This document shows positions 25,909 to 37,977 of a stretch of 64,000 nucleotides of DNA, piece after piece. The stretch spans positions 868,001-932,000 of the forward strand of contig NBBA01000009.1 of the NCBI GenBank assembly GCA_002794785.1, read 5' to 3'. The DNA is from Coniferiporia sulphurascens (Eukaryota; Basidiomycota; Agaricomycetes; Hymenochaetales; Hymenochaetaceae). Every line of letters begins with the position of its first letter. Positions within the stretch are counted from its first letter, which is position 1. The translations under genes and the position numbers were made by a program. Below the pieces are notes generated by a model that had not been told where the DNA came from, ran no database searches, and saw nothing but the letters and a program-made list of their open reading frames with translations.

Positions 25909-28900
25909 CTAGTTACTTATTACTGATGTAGTAAGAGCTTGTAGTGTCGTTTGCAGCTTCAAGCGGTCTTTCTTACCCTCTTCACCACATGCCTGCAGGG
26001 CACGCAAGATTTTACACATCTTCTGTGTCCTGTCATCCCGTTAAAATAATGTCTGGGAATGCAGAATAGACCTCACCTGTTCATACGGCCCCGGCTCTGA
26101 ACTAAACTCTGCATGATACGAGCCTGCTCTGATGCTGTTTCAAGGAGCTGCTCCGGGATCCCCGCAAGTCGCGCGCACTCTATCCCATATGAACCAGAAG
26201 ATACGCCGTTTGTGAGTCGATAGAGAAATGTGATCTCCCTCTTCCCTTCAATGGTGGTCTCTTCGGTAAAGCCCATGTGAAGATTGCTGACTTTCTCAGG
26301 ATACTTGCGCTCAGTGGATAGGGCTACCACCGGGTAATGAGTGATAAAAAGTGTCTTGCATCCTACGTTCTCAACGAGATGCTCGAGAGTAGCTCCTGCG
26401 ATAGCCATCTGCATGATTCAAAAGTGAGCTTAGCGGTCGAAAAGGATATAGAACAACACACCCCGTCAAAAGTAGAACTTCCCCTTCCAAGCTCGTCCAA
26501 AATGACGAGACTGTTAGGTGTTGCACTGCGCAGAATGTCACTTGTCTCAGACATCTCGACCATGAATGTTGAACGGCCACGCGCCAGATTATCCGATGCT
26601 AAGATGCATCAGCGCCGTCTAACCAATCTCAGGAGGAGTTTTGCATACCTCCCATCCGAGTGAGGATTGCATCCAATGGAGTCATCTTCACGGACGATGC
26701 CGGTACATACGACCCGATCTGCGCCATGAGTGCTATGAGGGCGACCATCCGGACAGAAGAACTCTTCCCTCCCATGTTCGGGCCAGTGATGATTTTCGTC
26801 TTTGTATCGGCGTCTCCCAAACAAATACTGTTGGGGAGGAACGGGTCTCTTCTCAAAATCTCGATTGTCGGATGTCTTCCGTCCACAATATCCAATATAT
26901 CGCCTTGAACGAAAGTCGGCTTGACATAGTCATCCCGCGACGCGACTTCCGCCATGCTGAATAGGCAGTCCGCAATGGCCAGCTTATTAACAGCGTTTCG
27001 TAAAATAACATAATGATCATCCATGATTTCAGCCAGAAATTGCAGATAAGCCTTGTTGGATTCAGCTTCCAGTTTCTCCTGATACCGCGCACGTTCCTGT
27101 AGTTTCTTCTTGACCTCGGGCGTTCGGTAGCGCCGGGCTGATTTTGTGCTGCGATCGACATCAAAGAAATGTTACTGAATACACTCAAAGGGTGATCATA
27201 CCTGGTAACAACCTCCCACGTCAGAGGAATGTCCCTCTGTTCGGCTTTCTTGACTTCGATAAGAAACTATCATATCAAATCAGAATAAAACTTCAAGAGC
27301 AATTTACTACACATACCTCATCTTGATTAATAGTGACGTACTGAGCCGCGGGCTTCTTCAGAGTTTTCCGTACTGCTGAAGCGTTGATATAGGGCCACTG
27401 CGTATACAGATGAATACATACTGTCTTTAAGGTGGTCCGCCAACTCCGACTCGACAGCCAAAATAGCCTGATATAACAATTCAGCAGAATCCCCGATCAG
27501 TACTTTGTCATGCTCACCATTTTTGTATCGTCAACAACAGGATACTTATCAGGGTCATTCCATAGTTCGTCTCTCTGGTCACTTTCTGCTTTCTTTAGAT
27601 TGATACTGGACACGATCTGCTTTATGGGGGACCTTAATTTCGGGAGGACAAAGATTATGTCATTCAAGACAGGTGTTGAAAACCCAACGTCCTCGGAAAA
27701 TTCGAAGTGATCGAAGGTTTCAGCGATCCTGCTAAAGGCTTTCAGAAGTTTTGCAAGTTCTCTCGGTGTGCACTTGATGAAAAACAATCATGCTATGCGC
27801 GAGGTCCGCCAGGGACGTATTCCATACCTTAGAATATTGGATACGACTCAGGCCCCTCGCAAGATCCACGTCGCGCAGACTTTTTAGGAGCTCACGAAGT
27901 CTTATCGACAGTTCTCTTGTGCTAGTTGTCTTATTGAAAAGGATTGCTTCTACAGCATCTACCCTCGTCTGAAGTGCACTGGTAACAAAAAATTTGTGAG
28001 CATGCCAGCCGCCGGAGGGGTTTAAGGCGCACTTTGCATCTACCAGGGGTCGCCCAATCCATGAGCGCAGAAGCCGAGCACCGAACGTGGTTCTGGTCTT
28101 GTTGAGAACCCACATCAACGAGCCTTTTACCGTGAAATCGGTCTGGTTGTTGTAAATCTCCCTGTAATAATAGACAGTCAACGTTTGAAAAATAAAAGGT
28201 GATTAAGGAACTATTACAGATTCGATAGTGTGTTTGCATTTAGGAGCATGTGCTGTTTCTCGGTGAACTTGCTGAAGAACTCCGTTTGCGTCAGAACGTC
28301 AGCCAAACCGAAAGAGCCCAAGTAGTCAACACTATATGCGAGCGCAACGGACACCTTCCGAGGGAGTGCCGATATTGCGGCCAAAAGTTTTCCGGAATTA
28401 AAGTTATCTGAAGCTTTTCTCGAGTTTTTCTGTGCATAAAATGTCTGGAGTTTCTGAAATGCATCTGCATAGCTGAGTTCTCTTCTATGACGTTCTAGTC
28501 GAACTTTATCGCGAGCAGATTCGCTTGAAGAAGCCTCTCTGTTTTTAAATCAGCAAACTTGAGGTTACCCTCGAAAGGCGTACTCTTGTACCTTGTGAGA
28601 TGACGCAACAACCTCTCCGTGACCCTGCTAAGCCCCTTGTCTGGCAAGAGAATTTCGGACGGCTTTATGTGTGCTAGCCTCGTCTGAATCAAAGAGGGAC
28701 TCGTCAAAAAAAACCAAATGATTACTCAGCATAATACATTACCTCTAATTCACTTCTCATAAAACCGTCTTCAAATTCGTCCCAAACGACATCGCCGGTA
28801 CTTGGTGTGATAGCCACCAGGCTAATCGATACTCGTTCGTCCGCACCTATGCCCCCAAGCAAGCTTTCAGTGATGCAAACAAAAATTGGGGGCGCGACTA

Positions 28901-30252
28901 GCGAGGGATCGTCTTCGCTGTCTACTTCATCGACGTAACTGAAAGTCCAATGGATACAGTCGTCTAAGATCAGATTAAGTATAAGGCTCACGTTGCTGCG
29001 GTGTACATATGAGTGAGCGCCCGATCAAAGGGGTTATTTCTATTGTCAGAAATCTTCTTCAAGGCTGCCGTCTCCGTTTGACCAACAATACCAACCTGCG
29101 TATAAACACATCAATTTATTTGCATATAACTACTGCTCATTGTAGAAAGGGCTCACTTTATATCCGTGCGATAGCAAACTGTATAATGATGTCGACATCA
29201 GACTAAATCAGGACGTCCAACAATTCGAGGCTTTACGCACTTTTTTAAATGAATATCCCGCCTGTGAGCTGGAATACTAGCCGTTTGAAGATTTCTATCT
29301 GGAAAATTGGCTATACCCAAAACTCTACTCGCAATCTGAGTTACCCACTTCAGTTTCATACAGTCCCATAAAAAGGAACGGGCCTACCCTCGCATCCTCC
29401 TCAAAAAACCTGTATTTGTAACCAACCTCCACCATGAGGATAGCATCCGAATACTTTTTCCTGAGTTCCAGTACCTGCATATACTTGTGAACAAGACTCA
29501 CCCCAGGAAAGCTAAGCGTCTCGCACCTGCTTCTCAAGAGGTGTATATAGTTGTCCAGAAGGACCAACTCCGTCTGCCTTGCCCACCCCTCTCCTCGCAA
29601 CGGGCTCTGGTCTTTGTGAGCTGTCTTTTTTACTTCCCTTAGAAGATAGGAAGGCCTTTGAAGTTACGGACTCTGGTAAACAAGTCGGTATCGAACCCTC
29701 ATCATCACCACTATCCTGCTCTCGGACGACTTCGAGGTCGTCTATATCCACAACATCGTTAGGTGTGACCCCCGTTCGTCTCTCAAGCTTAGTCTTTCCA
29801 GTCATATCACTGAATAGATTGTTGTCGCCAAGCAACTTTCGCTTGAATGCTTCGCGCCGAGTCTTTTTTGCGTGTCTCTCTTCTGGCGTCTCCGGAATTT
29901 CATGATCGTCCGATGTATTTTTGAAAACATACTTCTCAGTGGATTCAACAGCGGCTCTGCGGAGAGCGGGCTGGGCAATCCCATGTCCCGGACGTGAGTG
30001 CTCATGCAAAGGGTTGTTAAAATCTGGTTCAAAAATAGAGCGTTCTTCCTCCTGTGCACGCTCGTGATGAGCGACCTTCGCTCTTTTTGTTACCGGCTGC
30101 GATTCCTGTGCATCATCTGAGGTAAGGTCCACGAAAACAGCACTGACAGCGCGTTTCTCTGCCTGTCGCGAGGCGCGTTTTGACAAAGGGGACGAGGACT
30201 GAGAGTTGAAATACGATGAAATAGTCGGCTGCACTTTCTGCGGATTTTTCAT
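25909..30252 (-). CDS. MSH3: DNA mismatch repair protein MSH3
   Basis: MSH3 pairs with MSH2 (MutS-beta) to recognise insertion-deletion loops. From the start at 30252 the N-terminus is [18 protein letters not shown], containing a PCNA-interacting QxxIxxYF box. A disordered basic part follows. The MutS domain I opens with [28 protein letters not shown], which is closer to MSH3 than MSH6. Then come a connector with [17 protein letters not shown], the lever/clamp exons, and the ATPase. The ATPase has Walker [11 protein letters not shown] and Walker [17 protein letters not shown], with ITHYP further on. The end is [20 protein letters not shown], then TTSVISN. Introns are numerous. The stop codon directly abuts that of Pol5. 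Confidence 0.93.
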
Positions 30253-30467
30253 ATTTCGAGAGCAAATATCTAGAAGGAAAGTGACTTTCTAAGTGTGTTT
30301 GCTGAGTTTCGCGGTGGGGGGCGCTGGTAGTATCATCATATCATGTATGAGACCTTGACGCGCCGTTACCCCTGGCGTTACTTTTGTGACTATCGCTCTT
30401 TTGCATTACTTAATCACAGTAAGTAACGGTATTTGTCCAGCCATTTCTATTGTACTACCACCTAGGC
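30253..30467. promoter_or_regulatory. Divergent promoter region, MSH3 and ATP12
   Basis: The 215 bases between divergent start codons presumably hold both promoters. No specific motif is claimed. Confidence 0.45.
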
Positions 30468-31667
30468 ATGGCGTGCAGAACATCCTTTGCGCGCTGGCGG
30501 TCGTCTTGCTCGTCGTATCGCCTAATATCAGGACCAGTCTCTAGTCGTCGAACATTCGCAACATCCCCAAATGGTGTACCTGTGACGGCAACGAATCGTA
30601 TGTGCAGTTTGCTTTCTGTTGAAATATTGCAAGTTATTTACGACTTCCTGCGCGTCCTTAGGGGCGGAAATCACGCTGAAGAGATTTTGGAAAACGGTTG
30701 GGATTGACGCTAGGCCTGGTACGCATGTAGATGGCTCGTGTATAGTTGAATTCCATCTTACGTGTGGTTTCTGGATAAACCATCGTTATAGACAGCTTTG
30801 CAGTTACATTGGACCGTCGTACACTAAAAACGCCCTCCGGAAACGCTCTTGTGGTCCCGCCCGAAAAGCGCCTGGTCGCGACTCTTATTGCAACTGAATG
30901 GGAAAACCAGGAGAAGGTCATTAAGGCGCATGCCCTTCCCATAGTGAGTTTAACGGTATCTCTCCGCGTCAGGGTCGATGATGGATGAACAGACGAGTCT
31001 GGCCAGCCGTGTGATCGACGGCCTCATGGTAAAGCAGACCCGGGACGAAGTCTGTGCTGCTCTGTTGAAGTACCTGGACACGGACACCATATGGTCTGTC
31101 AGCTATCAGGTTTCTCTAAGAGTCTGAAGGCGTACTAATCTTCCTCATAAAGCTATCACGAGGACCGTCCAAGTGCCCTAGTTAAACTCCAGGATGCACA
31201 TTGGCGTCCTTTACTTGAATGGATTCGGGATGAATTCAACGTGGAGGTTCATGTACATAACAGCCTTCTTGGCGTGGAACAACCTTCGAAGACGAAAGCG
31301 CGTTTCCAGGAAGTCCTTGAGTCACTTGATGAGTGGCAATTAGCTGGTATGCTATCACTGGGCTCGGGTGGGATGCTCCTTGCTTACAGTGATCTCTGTA
31401 GCAATGGAACGAGCGACATACTCCACGAAATCATTTATTATTGCTCTTGCCCTGGTTCACGGTCGCTTAAATGTTGAGCAGGCAGCGCAAGCCGCGCATG
31501 TCGAGGTGAACAGCCAGATTGAGAGATGGGGGGAAGTGGAGGACTGTGAGTTACTTCCCGTGTGACTGCTATTCCACCCTAAAGGCTTACCACCCCCACC
31601 AGCCCATGACGTTGATTACCACGATATCCGCAGACAACTAGGTAGTGTCGCATGCTTAGCATCTTGA
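30468..31667 (+). CDS. ATP12: F1-ATPase assembly chaperone ATP12
   Basis: ATP12 binds the mitochondrial F1 alpha subunit during assembly of ATP synthase. The first ATG at 30468 opens MACRTSFARWRSSCSSYRLI, an Arg/Ser-rich presequence that suggests import into mitochondria. Downstream exons give the ATP12 core: AEITLKRFWKTVGID, then VVPPEKRLVATLIATEWENQ, then SLASRVIDGLMVKQTRDEVC, then CYHEDRPSALVKLQDAHWRP, then LESLDEWQLAGM. The C-terminal part has SFIIALALVHGRLNVEQAAQ, SQIERWGEVED, and the end HDVDYHDIRRQLGSVACLAS before TGA at 31665-31667. Five or so short introns are present. Length, about 290 residues, fits the family. Confidence 0.92.
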
Positions 31668-31990
31668 AGTAGCAAAAGAGCGCCCTACCATCTCATCTAT
31701 CCTACTAACACACGGAAGAGTTGAATAATAATTTACCAATTTAATGCCCTCTGAGGATCCGGAGAACGACTTGAGGTCGGGTGTAAAGTACGGACGCCAT
31801 AATACATATGAGTACAAACAAAAACAAAAAGGAGTACAATCTAAAGCCCACGCGAGAACTAGTCGACATAAGACTGTGACTATGATGTACCAAGCACTCC
31901 GCTACGTCTTAGCATGCAATGAAAGGAAGAGACGGGATACTAGCAAATAAAGTAATACAAATAGAAAGCCAGGAACTACGAGCAAAAGGC
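31668..31990. other. Convergent 3' region of ATP12 and histone H1
   Basis: No gene is seen in these 320 bases. It is AT-rich, as expected for two converging 3' untranslated regions. Confidence 0.5.
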
Positions 31991-32948
31991 TTAGGCCTTT
32001 GCCCTCCTAGAGGAAGGCTTGGATTTAGACGTAGGCTTCGGCTTCGCGGCGGGCTTTGAGGCCTTTGGCTTCGCTGCCGCGGCCTTTGCGGCAACCTAAT
32101 TTATCGAAAGTGAGCACTAGCGGAATCTGGATGAAGAAAGTCATTCACCTTCTTCGTGTCCGACTTCTTGCTTGATGTCTTCTTAGCCGGAGCCACCGCC
32201 TTAGACTTTTTGGCAGTGGGAGCCTTCGCAACAGTCTTCTTTGTTGGCGCAACCTTCTTTGCTGCGGCAGGCTTAGCGGCTGCAGCCTTGGCCGGAGCTG
32301 CCTTCTTCGGAGCAGCGGGTTTCGCGGCGACGGGTTTCCCCGTCGCGGCTTTAGCCTTTGGACTGACTGGCTTGGTATTCTGATAACAAAGCAAAGCATG
32401 AGGTACAAGAACGCGTAGTTTAAGTGACAAATGCAAACCTCTTTAGAAGAGGCCGATGGCTTGTTCTTCGGGGCAAGCTTGACTTTACCAGAAGGTCCCT
32501 TTGGAAGGGTGAAGGTGCCGGCCTCAGCACCATGAGCGATAGCACGATTGAGCATCGAGAGGTTGAGACCGGACATCTCAATCTTATACTTCGTCTCTGC
32601 AAACTAGAACAAAAGTGCCACGTCAGCAACATCGCTAGACAAATCAATTAAGATCACACCTTCTTGATAGTGCTGCGAGAGACACCAGAGCGCGCCTCAC
32701 TCGAATTGTCCGCGATGCACTCCTGCACGCCATAACGATATCGCATTAGCACCTCCATGAGCCATTAGCATCGTGGAAGAAGAGCTGACCTTGATGATAT
32801 CCTTCCAGGCAGGATGAAGGCCGGCCTTTACTGGAACGGCGGCTTTCTTAGACGCAGCTTTGGACGTGGAGGCCTTTGCAGGCGCCTTTTTAGCAGAGGC
32901 CCTTTTGCCTTTTGAGGACGGGGAAGTAGCAACGTTGGCGGAAGACAT
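31991..32948 (-). CDS. Linker histone H1 (copy A)
   Basis: H1 binds nucleosome entry/exit DNA and compacts chromatin. The start at 32948 gives MSSANVATSPSSKGKRASAK with a Lys/Ala-rich tail. The winged-helix (H15) domain is then spread over exons: LHPAWKDIIK, ECIADNSSEARSGVSRSTIK, FAETKYKIEMSGLNLSMLNR, then GTFTLPKGPSGKVKLAPKNK. A long Lys/Ala/Pro-rich tail follows and ends KSKPSSRRAKA before TAA at 31991-31993. Introns after DIIK and TIKK are at the same places as in the second H1 gene in this window. Protein length is about 240 residues. Confidence 0.93.
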
Positions 32949-33391
32949 TTTAAGGTAAAGTAAGGTTAGACGAGAAAGACGTTCGAGGACTGGTCAGACA
33001 GGAGGGAATATAGGTGGGCACGATATCCCCGCGAGCCAGTCTCTTATATCCGTTCTGAGACAAGTGGCGGTGCAACATTTGCGATCGAACAGGACGCGTT
33101 TAAGCACAACCAGTCGTCACGTGAGTGGTGGTTTACGCGTCAACTATATAACAACTCCCCGAGCCCCCCCACTGGCAACGGGTAGTCGCCCTTACTACGA
33201 CCATAAACGTGTCATCAGATTAAAAACAAAGAGCGGGCCGCTAAAGGATAACGCTTTTCTTGACCGAGGTTAACAGATGCTTATGTGTACGACGGTGTAT
33301 GCACACGGCTATTTCTAAGTGTCATTTAACATTGGGTCGCTAGCCAGGACATTGCAGGCATTTACACATCCCTTCAAATTAATATGTACTT
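32949..33391. other. Promoter region of histone H1 copy A
   Basis: This region lies upstream of the H1 start and downstream of the ANL-like gene stop (both minus). TATA-like stretches (GGAATATAGG at about 33005 and CTTATATCCG at about 33045) lie 55-100 bases upstream of the H1 ATG, which suits a histone promoter. No gene is seen. Confidence 0.4.
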
Positions 33392-35556
33392 TCAGAGTAC
33401 TGGCAAAATTTTGAACGTTCCGTTAGTTTGTACCAAACCCCTCTTTCCAGTGTTCACCCAACCATATATCTCAGCTTCGCCATCGAGAGGGAGTGTGACA
33501 GGAGGCCCGCGGATGGCGATCTAGATGCGCAGGGAATATAAGCACGTTTGCAACAGAGAGCTATGTGGGCACTTACTTCACCAATAGGGTCTGCTCCACC
33601 CTCCATGGCGTCGTCATCCACGCCAACCAACTTCGCTTCAACGTTGATGGACGGCGGACCCACATGCGCGAAATCGTTCACTTGTGGCTTTGCCGGCGAA
33701 GGCGCCGCCCCAAATACTTGGAAGTCGAGCGGATGTGAAAAGAACACGGGTCCAGCAACGAGTGGGTGCTCGTAAGCATTCACTACAGGCACAGATAGTG
33801 CGATGCGAGCAGGGGTTATAGCCTTCGCCTCAAGCATGCCTTTAATCCAATGAGCGACAAAATCGCCTTCAAAAAAATGGACATGCGTACCAGCGCTGAT
33901 AATCACTGCTCGTAAGCTAAGAGCCGTTTCCTTCAAAACCGTTTTACGCGCATTATCGAAGACCGATCTGTCCCACATACTATCTTTGCTGAGATAGCCA
34001 TTTTGTAAGTGGAACAACTTGTGACGCCACGCGAAAGGGAAAAGCATGGATTTCTGCGCGAGCGACATGACAGGTGATACAATTTCATTCATTTGAGACG
34101 GTGTCCTGTGGAAAACAGCAACGCGCATCAGATCGAGAATGAAACTACATGAAAAACGATGACTGACAGGAACACAACACTCGGAGGAGGCACCGTTGAA
34201 GCTAAGAATTCCAAAGTATTCTCGGCACTCTTGTAAGAGCCTGTCGAGAATTTCGGTACTTTTTTTAAATGATCTCTTTGTATCATCAAACTCACCATCG
34301 TCCTTGGCAAAAACAGCCGTAGAGTTAGAAGTGGTGAAATGAGCACCTTCATACAACGCAGTATATGCGATGGCACGTCCGAACGGTGTTGACAACGAAT
34401 GCGAAGACACAAGCGAGTCGGAAGGCGTAATCGCTCCACTGAGTGGGAAAAGGGCACGAGTGGCAGCAACACCACCGGTCAGGTTCTAACATAATTAAAT
34501 CCATTAATTGCCGTAAAAACATTACGTCGTAGCACATACTTGGTGGGTCAACTGAGTTGCCTTTAACTCATTGTTAGGGCCAGGATAACATGAAACCGAA
34601 AACACATCCTCCGGCTCTACACACAACAATTAGCCTTATGCCCCGAAAGAGGAGTTGCTAGAAGAAAGGACGGACCAGGTTTCAGTGATTGAAGCGTCTC
34701 TCCTTTTACACCCGCCCTTTCCAAGTCCGCTAGCCACAAAATTTTTAAAGATAACTTCTCAACAATTTTCGGCAGATCTCCTTCTCCAACCAGAATGAAT
34801 GTATGATGAGCATATTCGCTGTTCTCCGCAATTTGCTCCAGGACATGGCTTAGAGAATGCAGGTGTAAAATGATTGCACTCGGTGGGTGCATGTCAAGAA
34901 CCGAGGAGAGCAGGGTGAAGGAGGAAATTGTAAAGGACGGGATAGATTGTGATGCCAGAGCGAGGTCCGCAACGAGGAAATCTGTAGACTCGTCACTCAG
35001 CATATGACAAGACAATCCAGGGGAAGCGCAGCATACCAATTCCGTCATTAAGTAGTAGCAGGACATTGGATTCTTTGGGCTGGAGACCTGCCACACGGAC
35101 GAGTCCAGTAGCCAAGGAAGCAATACGTGATTGAAGTTTTGCATTCGTTATCTGACCAACGCGTTAGCTCCGGAAAGAGACTGTGAAACGAAAGGGGCTG
35201 GCCTACATTTATAGACCAAAGCGAACGACTAGCGGTAAAGTCGGGTTTGAGGAAGTCGAGAATTGACATGATCCCGTTCGCGGGCCGTGTTGGGAGCTAA
35301 TCAAGCTCATGCTTAGATTGGCTTTTACAAACCATGGTAAGAATATCAGACTAACCCTGCTCGTCAGACCAGTCCCATAATTCCTGTACACAGCGCTTTC
35401 GCCAGGCTGCCTGACACGGTCGACATCGCTCTGTCTTCCGAGCAAGATGGGGTGTACGAGGGACTGCGGTGTAAAAAAAGAGTGAAGGAGGAAGGCAACT
35501 GCGGCGGTGAAGCCGAGAACATAAGTGAGCCCGTCCGTCGCGAGCAGGTCAGGCAT
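33392..35556 (-). CDS. Adenylate-forming (ANL) superfamily-like protein, divergent
   Basis: It starts at 35556 with MPDLLATDGLTYVLGFTAAV, a hydrophobic N-terminus, then FFTPQSLVHPILLGRQSDVD, resembling fungal long-chain acyl-CoA synthetase-like proteins. Further on are SILDFLKPDFTASRSLWSIN, KLQSRIASLATGLVRVAGLQ and SIPSFTISSFTLLSSVLD. The usual ATP-binding loop (S/T)GTTGxPK is not present: the place before LTHQNL reads CYPGPNNELKATQ. At the place expected for YGxTE the sequence reads NAYEHPLVAGPVF. The C-terminus has AIRGPPVTLPLDGEAEIYGW and stops shortly after VNTGKRGLVQTNGTFKILPV, so the C-terminal lid domain with the catalytic lysine is missing. It may be a pseudoenzyme or a membrane-associated relative. 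Exon joins are clear. Confidence 0.75.
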
Positions 35557-36263
35557 GTCTGTTAGATGGACGTCGACTCGAAGTTGAGTGAGCAGTGACC
35601 TCGAAGGGGTCGACGTGGTCAGTGATCAGTCAGTTGCACCGCCACTGAACCGAATGTTCCATCGGGCTTAGACTAAGCTGTTTGCCGGGAAAGCGGCTCG
35701 CTGCTTTCAGGTCGCCATTTGCTCCCGGTTCCAAGTCCTTGAGTCGGTCGTACAATCGTCCTTCAACTGTTCAATCTTGTATTCAAGCAAGAAAAAGCAT
35801 GCCATATTCTCCGTCAAATAAAAAAGGACATTCAAAGATAATGACGCGTTGCAGGATATACAGTATATGGAATGTTAACGAAATTGGTGTCGGACCGACC
35901 CGGACCTTGCATGCTCACACTGCTGCTGGTCGCTGGGACAAAGACTCCGACCCACAACACCTCATTCTACCCTCAAAATTAACTTCCGCTTGTTCCGATC
36001 TATCTGCTTGCTGCGCACGACATCCGTGCGGAACGCGCGTGGACTGGGGAATAATGAACGTTAATGATACTGTCGGGACTTGGCACGTGAGCCTCCCACC
36101 TCCGCGCTTCGGACTTTCAATCTCGAAACCACAACCACTCTTAACCCTCGACAACCACCACCGCCAGCATCCACTACTCTCCCTTACCTATCTGAGATTG
36201 CTTCTAGGTCGCTCCGCAACTGCTTTCCCAACACATCTGCTCTATCTACCCACAGGAACTGAC
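35557..36263. promoter_or_regulatory. Divergent promoter region, ANL-like gene and histone H1 copy B
   Basis: About 700 bases separate the two divergent start codons. A frame of 209 codons on the plus strand (35682-36311) has no protein-like features and overlaps the H1 start out of frame, so I reject it as a gene. A TATA-like stretch (GTATATGG at about 35863) and C/T-rich tracts before the H1 start fit a fungal promoter. Confidence 0.4.
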
Positions 36264-37567
36264 AATGTCCGGCAAGACCACGTCATCAGTCAAGAGGGGT
36301 GCTGCGACTAAGGCCTCAAAGCCCTCAGTACATCCAAGTTGGGTCGACATGATCAAGGTACTAAACTGATCCTCAATCCTGTATTGTTGCTCCGCTCTAC
36401 TCTCAGGCGCTGTGGTCTCTGTCAACGTGTTATCTGCGTGCTGTTGTATCTGTTTGTGCGCGGCCGCGATATGCACGTTTCGCATATTTATCGTCTCCTA
36501 TTAAAGTTCAATATTGTGTTACCGCATGATCTAATCACCGTCGTAGGAATGCATAGTAGCGCACTCCGAAGATGCCCGCACTGGTGTCTCACGTCCCACT
36601 ATCAAGAAAGTTCGTGCCCACCGAGTATATACCGAGATCAGTTGATCTGAGTATGATACCCATTAGTTTGTCGAAACGAAGTATAAAATTGACATGAACG
36701 CGTCAACTACGTCCCAACTCTCACGAGCTATCGTCTCTGGTTCCGACAAAGGCACATTCGTACTTCCGAAGGGTGAGACAGTCGTTTTCCAGACTCGGTA
36801 ACTCTGTTCACACGTGATCTTCAGGTCCCTCAGGAAAGGTCAAGCTTGCTCCCAAAGCTAAAGCAGAAGTCATCAAAGAAAGTAACAAGGATAATAAGGA
36901 GGTTCGATATCTAATACTCGAAATGCGACTATGTTATTAACGAATCCGAAAGGAGAAGAAGCCCACCAAGCCTGTTAAGGTCACCGCAAGCAAAGGTGTT
37001 ACTAAAACTTCCAAATCAAGGAAGTCGTCGAGCAGCGCAAAGGAGGCAAGCATCGCCGTTGTCGGCGGACTGTCTTATTTTATCAACTCTGTTTCCCTAG
37101 AACAAGAAGCCGGGGGCGTCGAAAACTCCGAAGAAGAGTGAAGTAAAGGCTCAAACGAAGACGGCAAAACCGGGCATAGCCCCTAAGTCCGCCAGGAAAG
37201 CCACTTCAAAGCCGTCAACTGCAAAGAAACCTACAGTTACTAAATCGAAGCAAACCGCGAAAAAGACATCAAGCAAGAAGTCGGATCCAAAGAGGGTACA
37301 TGTGTTTATACATAATTATAACCCTATTACTTACGTTACATCCGCAGACCGTGGCAAAGGCCTCATTGTCGAAGTCCAAGAAGCCTGCCTTCAAGGCTCC
37401 CGCATCCAAAGGAAAGATTGTAAAGACCGCTTCCTTGAAGAAGCCCGCTTCGTCGAAGTCCGTGAAGCCAACGTCAAAGACGACAAAGGTGCGCTACCCT
37501 TTAAATTTCAGCTCTGTCGTGGTCTCGAATAATTGATGTATAGCCTGTGTCCGTCCCAAAGGCGTAA
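36264..37567 (+). CDS. Linker histone H1 (copy B)
   Basis: The start at 36264 gives MSGKTTSSVKRGAATKASKP, then VHPSWVDMIK. The second exon reads ECIVAHSEDARTGVSRPTIK and the third FVETKYKIDMNASTTSQLSR. The domain ends GTFVLPKGPSGKVKLAPKAK, nearly identical to copy A. A long Lys/Ser/Pro/Ala tail in several exons follows. The last join (donor after SKTTK, acceptor at about 37543) gives PVSVPKA and TAA at 37565-37567. Reading through instead would end at 37536. H1 compacts chromatin and binds linker DNA. Intron positions in the H15 domain match copy A, so the two genes are duplicates. Confidence 0.9.
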
Positions 37568-37977
37568 GGGCCTTATCCAAACTTGCTCTATCTCTTATTC
37601 CCTTTAACGGCGCTTTCCGTGTACCGAATTTCTGTGTCATTGTTCGCCCGTGCGCCTGAGTGAAATGTGAATGTGCCGTCGGGTCTCGCTTACTATTCCT
37701 TTTTATTCCATTGAAAGTGTACGATACGGTGATGCGATGTAGTTTTTTGTAAGTGTACGCGAAAGCAAATATTTAAAGGCCCTTTTTCGTTGCTTTCGGA
37801 CCATATGTCAAACGGTAAGTATAACTGCGTCAGATATGGTGGCTCGACGAAGCGCGTCGATCGACAATTAAAGCTCAGCGTGTTACAAACACGTGATGGA
37901 GCACGTGTTATGCGTGTAGCGTGTCGCCGCGGCGGTTCAGTTTGAACGCGTCAGTTCGAATCTGTCCGTGAGGCAAA
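37568..37977. promoter_or_regulatory. Intergenic region between H1 copy B and SPC24
   Basis: Both flanking genes are on the plus strand, so this holds the H1 3' region and the SPC24 promoter. A GTTCGAATC-like stretch near 37953 does not belong to a folded tRNA. Nothing else is seen. Confidence 0.45.

Noticed and set aside
35682..36311. A 209-codon plus-strand frame upstream of H1 copy B
   Set aside because: It overlaps the H1 start in another frame and lacks any recognisable feature. It lies in the promoter region.
37945..37975. GTTCGAATC string resembling a tRNA T-loop
   Set aside because: No acceptor stem, D-arm or anticodon arm could be built around it, and it lies just before the SPC24 start.
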